From assembly GCA_035557095.1 (NCBI GenBank), contig DATMEB010000262.1, forward strand, positions 1 through 64,000: DNA of 64,000 nt. The letters are read 5' to 3'. Shown here piece after piece: positions 45,535 to 55,800 of this stretch (position 1 is the first letter of the stretch; each line of letters begins with the position of its first letter). The position numbers and the translations under genes were made by a program. This stretch comes from JALZDI01 sp035557095 (GTDB taxonomy: Bacteria > Actinomycetota > Actinomycetes > Propionibacteriales > Nocardioidaceae). The notes under the pieces were generated by a model that was not told the origin of the DNA, made no database searches, and was given only the letters and a program-made list of their open reading frames with translations.

Positions 45535-46850
45535 CCGGCGTGCAGGGGGTGCTGGACTCTCTCACCACCAGAGGGCGCGCCTTCCTCGCCGCCGGGTTCA
45601 CCTGTGTGGGTTGCGCGGTGGTGCTCGGCCAGCAGGACCTGCTGCGCGCCGGGATCCTGGTGCTGATGCTGCCCGTCGCCACGTTGATCTTCGTGGGCCG
45701 GGCGCGCTACCGGCTGTCGTGTGAGCGTTCGCTGCAGCCGTTGCGGGTCCCGGTCGGCCAGCCCGCCCGGGTGACGCTGTCGCTGACGAACGCGGGCCGG
45801 CTTCCGTCCAGCGTGCTGATGCTCGAGGACGAGGTGCCGTACGCCCTCGGTACCCGTCCACGCTTCGTGATCGACCAGATCGGGCCGCGCTGGCGGCGGA
45901 AGATCGAGTACACCCTGCGCTCCGACGTACGCGGGCGGTTCCAGGTCGGCCCACTCTCGGTGCGGGTGTGCGACCCGTTCGGGCTGATCGAGATCGACCG
46001 CGCCTTCGCCGCGCGGCATGGCCTCACGGTCACCCCGGAGGTGCAGCCGCTGCCGGACGGTCACCTGTTCGGCGAGTGGTCGGGAACGGGCGACAACCGG
46101 CCGAGGGCGTTCGCCGCGGCCGGCACCGAGGACGTGCTGATCCGGGAGTACCGGCACGGCGACGACCTGCGACGGGTGCACTGGCGTTCGACCGCCCGCG
46201 TGGGCGAGCTGATGGTGCGCCGTGAGGAGCAGCCCTGGCAGACCCGGGCGACGCTGCTCATGGACACCCGGGCCAGCGCGCATCGCGGCAGCGGGCCGGC
46301 GTCGTCGTTCGAGTGGCTGGTGACCGCGACCGCGTCGGTCGGGGTGCACCTGTCCGGTCAGGGCTACGCACTGCGCCTGGTCAGCGAGACCGGCGACGCC
46401 AACGCCGGCCACTGGCACGAGCGCGGCTCCGGCGCCGTCGGCGACGCCGACGACCTGCTCGACCACCTCGCCGTGATCCAGCCGAGCAGCCGCGCTCGCC
46501 TGGATCTCCCCCGCGACCGCGACGAGGTCGGCGGCGTGCTCATCGCGCTGATCGGCGTGCTCACGCCCCTCGACGTGGCCGCGCTGCGCCGGCTCGCTCA
46601 GGGCGCGTCGGCGGGCTACGCCATCGTGGCCGACCCGTCGGGCTGGATCCGTACGGAGTCGCGCGAGCGCACGGAGCTGCACGACGAGGTTCGCCGCACG
46701 GCCGCGGAGCTTCGCGCGAACGGGTGGCGGGTCGCCGTCGCCGGGCCGGCGGACCGGGTCGGCACGATGTGGAGTGAGCTGCTGCAGCCGGTACGGCAGG
46801 GTGCCTCCGGCGCGTCCGCGGCGGCCACGCTCGGGGAGCCGTCGGGATGA
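45531..46850 (+). CDS. DUF58 domain membrane protein
   Basis: The 439-residue protein has two N-terminal membrane helices (about 16-33 and 38-56) and a large soluble part. The DUF58 core is seen as GTEDVLIREYRHGDDLRRVHWRSTAR (around residues 200-226), followed by a region resembling a von Willebrand A fold. DUF58 proteins are probable MoxR partners. The GTG start overlaps the moxR stop, and the stop overlaps the transglutaminase gene start. Confidence 0.9.
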   Translation: MTGVQGVLDSLTTRGRAFLAAGFTCVGCAVVLGQQDLLRAGILVLMLPVATLIFVGRARYRLSCERSLQPLRVPVGQPARVTLSLTNAGRLPSSVLMLEDEVPYALGTRPRFVIDQIGPRWRRKIEYTLRSDVRGRFQVGPLSVRVCDPFGLIEIDRAFAARHGLTVTPEVQPLPDGHLFGEWSGTGDNRPRAFAAAGTEDVLIREYRHGDDLRRVHWRSTARVGELMVRREEQPWQTRATLLMDTRASAHRGSGPASSFEWLVTATASVGVHLSGQGYALRLVSETGDANAGHWHERGSGAVGDADDLLDHLAVIQPSSRARLDLPRDRDEVGGVLIALIGVLTPLDVAALRRLAQGASAGYAIVADPSGWIRTESRERTELHDEVRRTAAELRANGWRVAVAGPADRVGTMWSELLQPVRQGASGASAAATLGEPSG

Positions 46851-49213
46851 CCACGACGTCGCGCGTCCCTCCCCTGCTCTCGGTCTTCGCCTGGCTGGCG
46901 CCGGTGGCCTGCTCGCTGTCGTTCGCGCCGCTGCTCGACGGCAACGGATACGTGGGCGCCGCGGCCTGGCTCGCACTCGGGCCATTGCTGGCCGCGCTCG
47001 GACTGCGCTGGCTGGGTGTCCCCGAGCCATGGGTGTTCCTCGGACAGCTGGTCGGGCTGGCGTTGTGGGCCACGGTCATGAACTTCCACGAGACCGCCGT
47101 CGCCGGCGTGCTGCCGACCCCTGACACCCTGCTGGCGCTGGGTGACGAGATGGCCGCGGGTGTCGAGACTGCGAACGCGTACGCGCCCCCTGCTCCGGCG
47201 ACCAGCGGCCTGGTGCTGATGGTCGCGATCGCGGTGACGATCTGCTACCTCGTCGTCGACGCCCTCGGGATCGGGCTCGGGCGGGTGCCGCTCACCGGCC
47301 TGCCGCTGCTCGCGCTGTACACCGTGCCGGCGGCGCTCGCCCCCGACGGCGTGCCCACCATGGCGTTCCTGCCGGGGGCGGCCGCGTTCCTGTTGCTGCT
47401 CGGGTACGACGAGCGCGAGCGGCTGGGCCACTGGGGCAGGCAGATGAGCACGATCACCGGCCTGCGGTCCGACGACGACCAGCGCCGGCTCAACACGGGG
47501 GCGATGAACGCGTCGGCGACCCGGGTGGGCGCGGTCGCCCTCGGCGCGGCCGCGGTGCTGCCGCTGTTCGTCCCGGTGCTCCCGGAGGGCCTGCTCGACG
47601 GCGGACCCGGAAACGGCGACGGGTCCGGTCAGGTGCAGGTCACCAACCCGATCGTCGACCTCCGCCGCGACCTGGTCGAACGCTCCGACGACGTGGCGAT
47701 GCTGATCGGCACCCGGGGCGGCGGTGCGAGCTACTTCCGGCTGGCGGCGCTCGACGAGTTCGACGGGGAGAAGTGGAAGTTCTCCGACCGCGACGTCGAC
47801 GGCAAGTTCGACCTCCGCGGCGGGCTGAGCACACCGCCGGGGCTGGCGCGCAACGTCCGGACCCGTTCGGAGCGCTACCTGGTGGACGTGTCGTCGCAGT
47901 TCAGCTCCGACTGGCTGCCGGTGCCGTACGCGCCGAGCCAGGTAGAGGTCAACGGCGAGTGGCGCTACGACCCGGCGACGCTCGACATCGTGGCGGGCAC
48001 CGACGAGGAGAACGCGGCCGGCCGCTCGTACACGGTCTCGGCGTTGACCGTGCTCCCGACCTTCCAGCAGCTCGACACCGCCGGTGGCGCCCCGACCAGC
48101 GTCAGCGGTCGCTACACCGAGGTCCCCGACGAGGTGCCGTCGCAGGTTCGCGAGATGGCCGAGCGGATCACCACGACGGGGGCGTCGCGATTCCAGCGAG
48201 CGGTGCTGCTGCAGGACTGGTTCCGGTTCGAGGGCGGCTTCCGGTACTCCCTGGAGTCGCCCGACGGGCACAGCGGCGACGACATCCTGGCCTTCCTCAA
48301 CAACAAGGTCGGGTACTGCGAGCAGTTCGCGGCGTCGATGGCGGTGATGGCTCGCGAGCTGAACATCCCGGCGCGCGTCGCGGTCGGGTTCCTCAACGCC
48401 ACCGAGGTGCGTGACGGCGGCCAGGACGTGCCCGGCGCGGTGGAGCAGTTCGAGTACACCTTCGCCGACATGCACGCCTGGCCCGAGCTGTACTTCGAGG
48501 GCGTCGGCTGGGTGCGCTTCGAGCCGACTCCGGCGGCGCGGGCGGGTGCGGCTGCTCCGGCGTACACCGCGGGCGACACCGCGAACGAGGAGCCGCTACC
48601 CACGAACCAGCCGACGCTCGCGCCGACCCTGCCGGCCCCGGCGGTGCCCGACCCCCGGCTGGACCCGGGTGCCGTGGCCTCCGGTGCGGCGGCCGACGAC
48701 GGGACCTCGCCGTGGTGGTTCGTCGCCGGCGGCGTCGTGCTCGTGGCCCTGCTGGTGCCCGCGGTCACCCGCGTCGTCCTGCGGCGCCGCCGCCTGGCGG
48801 CGGTCGGCAGCGACCCGGTGCAGCAGGCCGAGGCGGTGTGGACGGAGCTGCGCGACTCGATGCGCGACCTGGGCTACGACTGGCCGGTCGACACCCCCCG
48901 GCGCACTGCCACGCGGGTACTGCCGCTGGTGCGTCGGCGCGAAGGTGGGGAGTCCGCGCTGCGCCGGCTGACGTTGACGGTTGAGCGCGCGCGGTTCGCC
49001 CGGGAGCCCGGCGACGGCTCGACGCTACGACACGACCTCGCCCTCGTCGTGGACACGCTCAAGGCGCGCGAATCGCGATGGGACCTGTTCAAGGCCGTGT
49101 TGATGCCACGCTCGCTGCGCAGTGCCTACCGGCGCGCGAACCGTCAGGAGACCCAGCGCTTCAGAAGCCTGACTCTCGACGCCGACGCCAGCGCTCTTCA
49201 ATCCGTTCCATGA
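46847..49213 (+). CDS. Membrane transglutaminase-like protein (TgpA type)
   Basis: The 788-residue protein has about six N-terminal helices within the first 240 residues, an extracytoplasmic transglutaminase-like domain and one more helix near 625-645 before a cytosolic tail. The Cys-His pair of the papain-like site is present: Cys491 in NNKVGYCEQFAASMAVMAR and His543 in DMHAWPELYFEG. Related proteins (DUF3488/TgpA) act in cell-envelope biology with MoxR-DUF58 partners. The ATG overlaps the DUF58 stop. Its 3' end overlaps the converging DUF3040 gene by 53 bp. Confidence 0.9.
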   Translation: MTTTSRVPPLLSVFAWLAPVACSLSFAPLLDGNGYVGAAAWLALGPLLAALGLRWLGVPEPWVFLGQLVGLALWATVMNFHETAVAGVLPTPDTLLALGDEMAAGVETANAYAPPAPATSGLVLMVAIAVTICYLVVDALGIGLGRVPLTGLPLLALYTVPAALAPDGVPTMAFLPGAAAFLLLLGYDERERLGHWGRQMSTITGLRSDDDQRRLNTGAMNASATRVGAVALGAAAVLPLFVPVLPEGLLDGGPGNGDGSGQVQVTNPIVDLRRDLVERSDDVAMLIGTRGGGASYFRLAALDEFDGEKWKFSDRDVDGKFDLRGGLSTPPGLARNVRTRSERYLVDVSSQFSSDWLPVPYAPSQVEVNGEWRYDPATLDIVAGTDEENAAGRSYTVSALTVLPTFQQLDTAGGAPTSVSGRYTEVPDEVPSQVREMAERITTTGASRFQRAVLLQDWFRFEGGFRYSLESPDGHSGDDILAFLNNKVGYCEQFAASMAVMARELNIPARVAVGFLNATEVRDGGQDVPGAVEQFEYTFADMHAWPELYFEGVGWVRFEPTPAARAGAAAPAYTAGDTANEEPLPTNQPTLAPTLPAPAVPDPRLDPGAVASGAAADDGTSPWWFVAGGVVLVALLVPAVTRVVLRRRRLAAVGSDPVQQAEAVWTELRDSMRDLGYDWPVDTPRRTATRVLPLVRRREGGESALRRLTLTVERARFAREPGDGSTLRHDLALVVDTLKARESRWDLFKAVLMPRSLRSAYRRANRQETQRFRSLTLDADASALQSVP

Positions 49214-49601
49214 ACGTGCCCGACGCGGCCGGACGCTGCTGCCGTGGCTGCTTCTGCGAGCTCTTGGTCTTGGGCTTGCCCTTGGCCTTGGGCTTGTCGG
49301 AGGAGCCGACGACGTAGAGGGGCTCTGGCTGGGTGGAACGACGCCAGGCGGTGAGACCGAAGTAGGCCCCGCCCAGCATGAGCACGAAACCGGCCACGCT
49401 GACGATGGTCTGCGGCATGATCACGCCGGTCATCAGGAGGACGATCCCGAGCACGAAAACGAGAGCGGCGCCGAAGGCGACCCGCCGATGGTGCGACCGT
49501 GTGCTGCTGCCCCGCAGCGTCGACGCGAACTTCGGGTCCTCGGCTGCGAGCGCCTGTTCGAGCTGCTCGAGCATGCGCTGCTCTTCCTCGGAGAGCGGCA
49601 C
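49161..49601 (-). CDS. DUF3040 family membrane protein
   Basis: The 146-residue protein begins PLSEEEQRMLEQLEQAL, the DUF3040 signature, followed by two membrane helices (about 42-60 and 65-83) and a Lys/Pro/Gln-rich basic tail. The GTG start at 49601 has GGAGG 5 bp upstream. The family is restricted to actinobacteria, usually lies near mraZ or dinB, and has no known function. Its last 53 bp overlap the end of the transglutaminase gene on the other strand. Confidence 0.88.
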   Translation of the reverse strand: MPLSEEEQRMLEQLEQALAAEDPKFASTLRGSSTRSHHRRVAFGAALVFVLGIVLLMTGVIMPQTIVSVAGFVLMLGGAYFGLTAWRRSTQPEPLYVVGSSDKPKAKGKPKTKSSQKQPRQQRPAASGTFMERIEERWRRRRESGF

Positions 49602-49881
49602 GTGAACCTCCAACCCAAGATTCGGCAACCAGACGAGGCCCGGTTGCCTCCACGTCAAACAGTCTAGGCAGGGACGAGGCGATCTGAAACCCGGACTCGC
49701 AAAGCCCCGGATTCTCGCTCTGACCTCGCCGTATGCAACGCGATCAGAGCGCTTCGAGCCTGCTCGGTGTGGCGTAGTGAACAGACACTCGTCGCTCACG
49801 ACTATTGTTGCGCTTCCTTGGGCGTGCGCGCGGGGGAATGCGGCCATCGGGGGTCGCTTCGGACACGAAGGGGTAGGCAGG

Positions 49882-50658
49882 GTGAACAGGATCACGTGGA
49901 TTTCCGCCGGTGCGCGACCGAGTTCTCTGGTGAGCACTGTGCTGGGTGTTGTCCTTGTGGCGGCGACGTTGTTGCTGCCGGCCCAGACCAGCGTGGCCGC
50001 GGCCGGTCACGGGGGCACGATGACGAAGCGGTTCGCGCGCGAGCTGGTGAAGTTCCGCCAGCGCGACCGTTCGCCGTACCGGATCGAGCACGTCACCGAG
50101 CTGCAGTGGCGGCTCAAGCGGGAGGGAAAGTTCCGGTTCCGTCCCAACGGCAGGTACGGCACCGCGACCCGCGCGGGCGTCAAGCGGTTCCAGCGGCGGC
50201 ACAACCTGCGCGTCTCGGGCAACGCCAACAAGGCCACCTGGCGGGTGCTGCTCAAGCGCAGCAACAAGAACATGCGTGGGGCTCGACGGCGTTGCCGTGG
50301 GTCGGGATGGCACGTCTGCTACGACCGGCGCAACCATCAGACGACGCTCTGGCGCAACGGCCGGCTGTGGAACTCGTGGCTGGTGCGTGGTGGCTCGTCG
50401 GGGCACAAGACGCGCACCGGGACCTTCACGGTGTTCCGGCGGGACAAGGACCACCGCAGCAACCTGTTCGGGTCGCCGATGCCGTACAGCCAGTTCTTCT
50501 CCGGCGGCCAGGCCCTGCACGGCTCGCGCAACATGATGGATCCGTACGAGGGACACAGCCACGGCTGCGTGAACATGTTCGTCGAGGACGCCCGCCAGCT
50601 GTGGAGCCTCACCCACGACCGTCGGCTGCGAGTGCACGTCTACGGCCGCTGGTCGTGA
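49882..50658 (+). CDS. Secreted L,D-transpeptidase with one peptidoglycan-binding module
   Basis: The 258-residue protein has a signal peptide (basic start, hydrophobic core VLGVVLVAATLLL, cleavage after an Ala-rich stretch near residue 42), one PG_binding_1 module (about 60-125) and a YkuD catalytic domain. The active site HGSRN...GHSHGCVNM is intact. It is a second L,D-transpeptidase in the window and shares the PMPYxxFFSGGQA substrate loop with the first. GTG 49882 gives the best signal peptide; an upstream GTG at 49777 would add 35 residues. Confidence 0.87.
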   Translation: MNRITWISAGARPSSLVSTVLGVVLVAATLLLPAQTSVAAAGHGGTMTKRFARELVKFRQRDRSPYRIEHVTELQWRLKREGKFRFRPNGRYGTATRAGVKRFQRRHNLRVSGNANKATWRVLLKRSNKNMRGARRRCRGSGWHVCYDRRNHQTTLWRNGRLWNSWLVRGGSSGHKTRTGTFTVFRRDKDHRSNLFGSPMPYSQFFSGGQALHGSRNMMDPYEGHSHGCVNMFVEDARQLWSLTHDRRLRVHVYGRWS

Positions 50659-50682
50659 CCTGACACGGCGCGGAGGCACGTC

Positions 50683-51951
50683 CTAGGGACGGCGGGAGCT
50701 GATCAGCGTCCCGGGGCGCACGATCGAGGAGCCGAACCGCCGGGTGGCCCGGTCGACGGCGCGCTCGGCCTCGGACCACCCGCGTTCGCGGGCGCCGAGG
50801 ACGAGCTGCCGGGTCGCGGCGTGCGCGTCGATGAGGCCCTCGACGCGCACTCCGACCAGCCGGATCCGGGCACGTTCGAGCCGTAGAGCGGCGTAGAGCT
50901 CGCCGGCCGCGGCGTAGACCTCCGTGGTCAGGTCGGTGGGATCGCGCAGTGTGCGCGACCGGGTGATCGTCACGAAGTCGGCAAACCGCACCTTGAGCGT
51001 GACCGTTCGCCCGGCCATGCCGGCCGCCCGCATCCGGCCCGCGACCTTGGCCGACAGCCGCAACAGCTCGCGCTGCACCAGCGTGGGGTCGTCGGTGTCG
51101 CGACCGAAGGTCTCGTCGGCCCCCATCGAACGCTCCGGCTCGGCGTCGGACCGGCGCGGGACCACGGTCCGATCCTCCCCGCCCCACGCCAGCACGTGCA
51201 GGTGCGGGCCCGCGGAAGGCCCCAGCGCACGCCGCAAGGTGGCGACGGGCGTGTGCGCGATGTCGCCGACCGTCGTCAGACCGAGGCGTCGCAGCTGTTC
51301 GCCGGTCTTCTCCCCCACCCCCCACAAGGCCTCGACCGGCAACGGGTGCAGGAACGTCGTGACCTCGGCGGGCGTCACCCGGAGTACGCCGTCGGGCTTG
51401 GCGCTGCGCGAGGCCAGCTTGGCCATCAAGGTGGTGGCGGCGACCCCCACCGAGCAGGTGATGCCCTGCTCGTCGAAGACCTGTGCGCGTAGCTCTTCGG
51501 CGACCTGCACGGGCTCGCCCAGCCAGCGCCCTGACCCGGACACGTCGAGGAACGCCTCGTCGAGCGACATCGCCTGCACCACCGGGGTGTAGCTGTGGAA
51601 GATCTCCATGACCGCTGCCGAGCACGCGGTGTAGCGGTCGAAGTCGGGGCGCACCGCCACCGCCTGCGGGCACAGCCGTCGCGCCCGGGTCGACGGCATT
51701 CCCGACCGCACTCCCGACTCCCTGGCCTGGTAGCTGGCCGAGAGCACGACCCCGCGTCCGCCGCCACCCACGATCACCGGCTGCCCGGCCAGCTCGGGAT
51801 GATCGCGCACCGCCACGGAGGCGTAGAAGGCGTCCATGTCGACGTGCAGGATCGAGCAGCCGGAGTCGGCAGAGTCGGCGAAGTCGGCAGACCCACCAGG
51901 ACCGGGGCCGCGGCCGGTGGCGCTGGTCGTCGTTCGAGCCGGGGCGCTCAC
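50683..51951 (-). CDS. dinB: DNA polymerase IV (Y family)
   Basis: Pol IV performs translesion synthesis. The 422-residue protein has the catalytic motifs HVDMDAFYASVAV and SLDEAFLDVSG, a helix-hairpin-helix in LWGVGEKTGEQLRRLGLTTVGD, and a little-finger domain with KVRFADFVTITRSRTL. There is no C-terminal beta-clamp motif that I can identify with certainty. GTG 51951 is preferred because the frame upstream encodes only a short repeat (PPMPP). It is the last gene of the leftward damage cassette. Confidence 0.93.
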   Translation of the reverse strand: MSAPARTTTSATGRGPGPGGSADFADSADSGCSILHVDMDAFYASVAVRDHPELAGQPVIVGGGGRGVVLSASYQARESGVRSGMPSTRARRLCPQAVAVRPDFDRYTACSAAVMEIFHSYTPVVQAMSLDEAFLDVSGSGRWLGEPVQVAEELRAQVFDEQGITCSVGVAATTLMAKLASRSAKPDGVLRVTPAEVTTFLHPLPVEALWGVGEKTGEQLRRLGLTTVGDIAHTPVATLRRALGPSAGPHLHVLAWGGEDRTVVPRRSDAEPERSMGADETFGRDTDDPTLVQRELLRLSAKVAGRMRAAGMAGRTVTLKVRFADFVTITRSRTLRDPTDLTTEVYAAAGELYAALRLERARIRLVGVRVEGLIDAHAATRQLVLGARERGWSEAERAVDRATRRFGSSIVRPGTLISSRRP

Positions 51952-52026
51952 GGCGTGCTCTCGGCGTAAAGGCGGCATTGGCGGCATTGGCGGCGCTGGC
52001 GCCGTTGCCGGCGCCTGTGCTGGCGC

Positions 52027-52779
52027 TCAGCGCACGGTGGCGAGCACGTGCAGCTGGGTGGCGATGGCGCGGAACTCCGGCCGGTCGGCCACCGCGGTCT
52101 CGAGGGAGTACAGCATCTCGGCCGCACCCGGCTCGGTGTCGACCAGCGTGCTGGGGACGAGGTCGGTGAAGACGCGGGCACCGTGGACGCCGGTGATGTC
52201 GAAGCCGGTGGTGCTGAGCAGGTCGGTGACCTCGGGCTCGGTGAAACGCCGTGGAACGGGGTCGGCGCTGCCCCAGCGACCAGCCGGGTCGACCAGCAGG
52301 TGCCGCGCGTCGGCGAGATGTCCGGCCAGGGCCTTGGCGAGGACGGCGGCATGGCGCTGGGTGACCAGCAGGCTGAGCAGACCTTCCGGCCGGAGCACCG
52401 CCGCGACGGCGCGTAGCGCGTCAGTGGGGTCGTCGACGACCTCGAGCACGCCGTGGCACAGCACCGCGTCGGCGCTGCCCCGCTCGACCACCTCGAGCAG
52501 GTCGGAGGAGTCGCCCTGGATACCGCGGATCTGCTCGCTGACACCGGCGTCGTCGGCCCGGCGCGCCAACGAGGCGAGCGCGTCCGGGCTCGGGTCGACC
52601 ACCGTGGCGCGGTGGCCGAGCTCGGCCAGGCGAACCGCCAGACCCCCGGTGCCGCCACCGAGGTCCACCAGGTGCAGCGGACGTTGCTCGGTGAGCTCGT
52701 TGCGACGGGTCTCGAGGTTTGCGGAGAGCGCCTCCCAGACAACGGCGGTGCGCATGGCACCGCGACGGTGGTCGACCAC
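52027..52779 (-). CDS. SAM-dependent methyltransferase
   Basis: The 250-residue class I methyltransferase has motif I LVDLGGGTGGLAVRLAELG, motif II ATVVDPSPDAL and a post-II acidic DAVLCHGVLEVVDDP. The substrate is not evident. The RRGAMRTAVVWEAL leader is typical of an actinobacterial group encoded near dnaE2 and dinB. GTG 52779 has GGGAGG 10 bp upstream; ATG 52755 is an alternative. It lies 103 bp downstream of dnaE2 and 75 bp upstream of dinB. Confidence 0.84.
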   Translation of the reverse strand: MVDHRRGAMRTAVVWEALSANLETRRNELTEQRPLHLVDLGGGTGGLAVRLAELGHRATVVDPSPDALASLARRADDAGVSEQIRGIQGDSSDLLEVVERGSADAVLCHGVLEVVDDPTDALRAVAAVLRPEGLLSLLVTQRHAAVLAKALAGHLADARHLLVDPAGRWGSADPVPRRFTEPEVTDLLSTTGFDITGVHGARVFTDLVPSTLVDTEPGAAEMLYSLETAVADRPEFRAIATQLHVLATVR

Positions 52780-52882
52780 GCCTGGGCGCCTCCCCTCGTG
52801 CCGGTGGGCTGGGTCAGCCCCGAGAACCAGGTCCGGGCCCGCTCCGTGGCCCGCTGTAGGGCACACCCTAGTGAGCACCGGC

Positions 52883-55800
52883 TCATCCCGGGCTCCCTGG
52901 GCTGGTGTGCCACAGCTTGCGCGGGGCCTCCTTGGTGTTGTCGCCCGCGGGCCGGACGTCGGCGTACGGCGACTGCTTGTAACCGCTGGGGTGCACCAGC
53001 ACCCGCCGCCGGCCCATGCCACCGGCTGTGGGACCGGACTCGTCGCCGGAACCGCCCGCCCCGTCGTCGTACGACGGAGGCTTCGACATCACCGGCCGGC
53101 TGGACCGGCTCTCGGCCGCCCCGTGCACGGCGTCCTCGCCGGACTCGGGGCCGAAGCCCTCGGGCACCTCCGCCAGCCGGCGGTGGACCGCCTCGACACC
53201 CTCGCGCTGCCACAGCTCGTGCAGGGCGGTCAGCTCCCAGCATCCCGTCGCCAGCAGCGACACCCCGCGCGGGCCGGAACGGCGCAGCTCACCACGCACC
53301 AGGAGCAGCCAGGAGTGGAACAGCGTGGCGGCGTAAGGGCCCTGGGCGTCCTCGAAGAACGTCGCGTCGATCGGGCCGGTGCCGTCGTCGAGGGTCAGGA
53401 ACACCACCCGCCGGCCGGACCTGATCGGCGGTGTCTGGGTCGCCACCTTGACCCCGGCCACCAGCAGGGACGACTTGCTGCGCCGGTTGAGCAGGTCGCG
53501 GGACGGCACCGCCCCCAGCTCGCGCAGCAACGGGACGTAGAAGTCGACGATGTGGTGGCTCACGTCGAGACCGAGAACCTCGAGCTCGGCACGCACCCGG
53601 TCGGCGCCCGACATCTCGGGCAGTCCGGTCGCCTCCGCCTCCGAGGGCGCATCGCCGAGGTCGAAGGCCAGCTGGGTCGCACCGGAGCTGCCTTGGTCGC
53701 CGGGGCCCGACTGGGTGGCCTTGGACTGGGTGGTCTTGTACTGGGAGGCCTTGGACTGGGCCGCCGCCAGATTACGGACATCAGGCTCCTGCTGCGCCGC
53801 CGCGGAGACGATCCTGCGCCCCCGACCGGACGGGGACGCCCGGCGGTGGGAACGTTCGGTGGCCCGGCTCCAGCGGTCGAGGTCGCCCACCTGCAGCAGC
53901 AGGTCACGGCGGGTGACCTTGCCTCGCCGGCGCACCGGCACCGGCGACCCGATGCCGTAGAGCGAGTCGAGGGCTCCGGCCAGGACCAGCCGTTCGGTCA
54001 CCGGGCGGGAGACATGCGCGCGGTGCCAGAAGTCGGTGAGCGAGTGGTAGGGGCGTCCCGCCACGATCTGGTCGACCTCGGCGTCGGAGATCCCCTTGAC
54101 CTCGGCCAGCGCCAGCCGGATGCCGTGGTGCCGGCCGTCGGGAAGCCCCTCACCGGGATGTGACCGAGGGCGCGCGCCGAGCACCTCCGGTGGAGGCTCG
54201 TCGTAGGTCCCGACCGTCTCCACGCGGTACTCCCTGCCGGAGGCGTTGACGTCGAGCGGCAGGACTGCGATGCCGAACTGCCGGGCGTCGTCGAGGATCA
54301 GCCGCTTGGGGTACATGCCGGGGTCGTGGGTGAGCACCCCGGCCAGGAAGTGCGCGGGATAGTGCGCCTTGAGCCAGGAGGACTGGTAGGTCGGCAACGC
54401 GAAGGCGGCCGCGTGCGCCTTGCAGAAACCGAACGAGGCGAACGCCTCGAGCACCTCCCACACCTGGTGCACGACCTGCTCGCGATAGCCACGGCCGAGC
54501 GCCCGCGGGAAGAACCACAGCCGGACGTCGTGCTTGCCCTCCTTGTCACCGAGGGCGCGGCGCGCCTCGTCGGCCTCGGCCAGCGTGCAGCCGGTGAACA
54601 CCTGGACCATCTCGACGACCTGCTCGTGGAACACCACGACACCGGAGGTCTGTCGCAGGATGGGCTCGAGGTCGGGGTGCAGGTAGGTGGGCATCGTCCA
54701 GCCCTGCCGGGCACGCAGGAACGGCGTGACCATGTCGCTCTTGACCGGGCCGGGCCGGAACAGCGAGATGTCGATGATGATGTCGTCGAAGGTCTCCGGG
54801 GAGAACTTGCCGATCAGCTCGCGCTGCCCGGGCGACTCGATCTGGAAGCACCCGAGTGTCTTGGCGTGCTGGATCAGCGAGAACGTCGCGGGGTCGTCGA
54901 AGCGGACCTGCTCCTGGTCGTCGAGGGCGACCTGCTCCCCCTCGGTCCGGGCCACCTCGTCCACCGCGTGCGCCATCGCCGACTGCATCCGGATACCGAG
55001 CACGTCGAGCTTGAGCAGCCCGAGGTCCTCGACGTCGTCCTTGTCGAACTGGCTCATCGGGAAGCCCGTATAGCTGGCCTCGACCGGGGTGCGGTCGAGC
55101 AGCGTGCTGTCGGAGAGCAGCACCCCGCACGGGTGCAGGGCGACGTGCCGGGGCAGGCCGTCGAGCTTCTCGACCAGCCGGAACAGCAGGTCGAAGGAGG
55201 ACGCCCGCTTGCCCGACATGTCACCGGCGAGACCGGAGGCCCGCAGCTCGGGCAGGTCGCGCAACGCGAGCCGGGCGTCGCGGGCGCGGATGTGCGGGAA
55301 CGCCTTGGCGATCGCGTCGACCTCGCCGGACGGCATGCCCAGCGCCATGCCGACGTCGCGGACGGCGTGCCGGACGCGGTAGGTGTCCATCATCGACACG
55401 CAGGTGCAGTGGTCACCGCCGAAGCGCTCCAGGATCCGTTCGTAGACCTCGGTACGTCGCGCCGACTCCACGTCGATGTCGATGTCGGGCAGGGCCTGTC
55501 GCAGCGGCGACAGGAAGCGCTCCATCAGCAGCCCGTGGCGCATCGGGTCGACTCCGGACACCCCGATGGCGTAGTTGACCAGGCTGCCGGCGCCGGAGCC
55601 CCGCGCGGCACAGCGAACGTCCATGTCGCGGATCAGGTCGCAGACGTCGCCGACGGTGAGGAAGTACGACGCGTAACCGAGCTGGGAGATCATCGCCAGC
55701 TCGTCCTCGAGACGCTCCCAGACCCGGCGACCGGGGGTGGAGTACCGCCGGCGCACACCGGCCTCGCAGCGTGCACGGAGCACCGCGTCGGCAGGCTGTC

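Noticed and set aside
51952..52024. Gly/Ala/Pro-coding GGCGGCATT repeats in front of dinB as part of the gene or as a regulatory array
   Set aside because: Only two to three imperfect copies exist, and the frame upstream of GTG 51951 encodes no part of the Pol IV domain.
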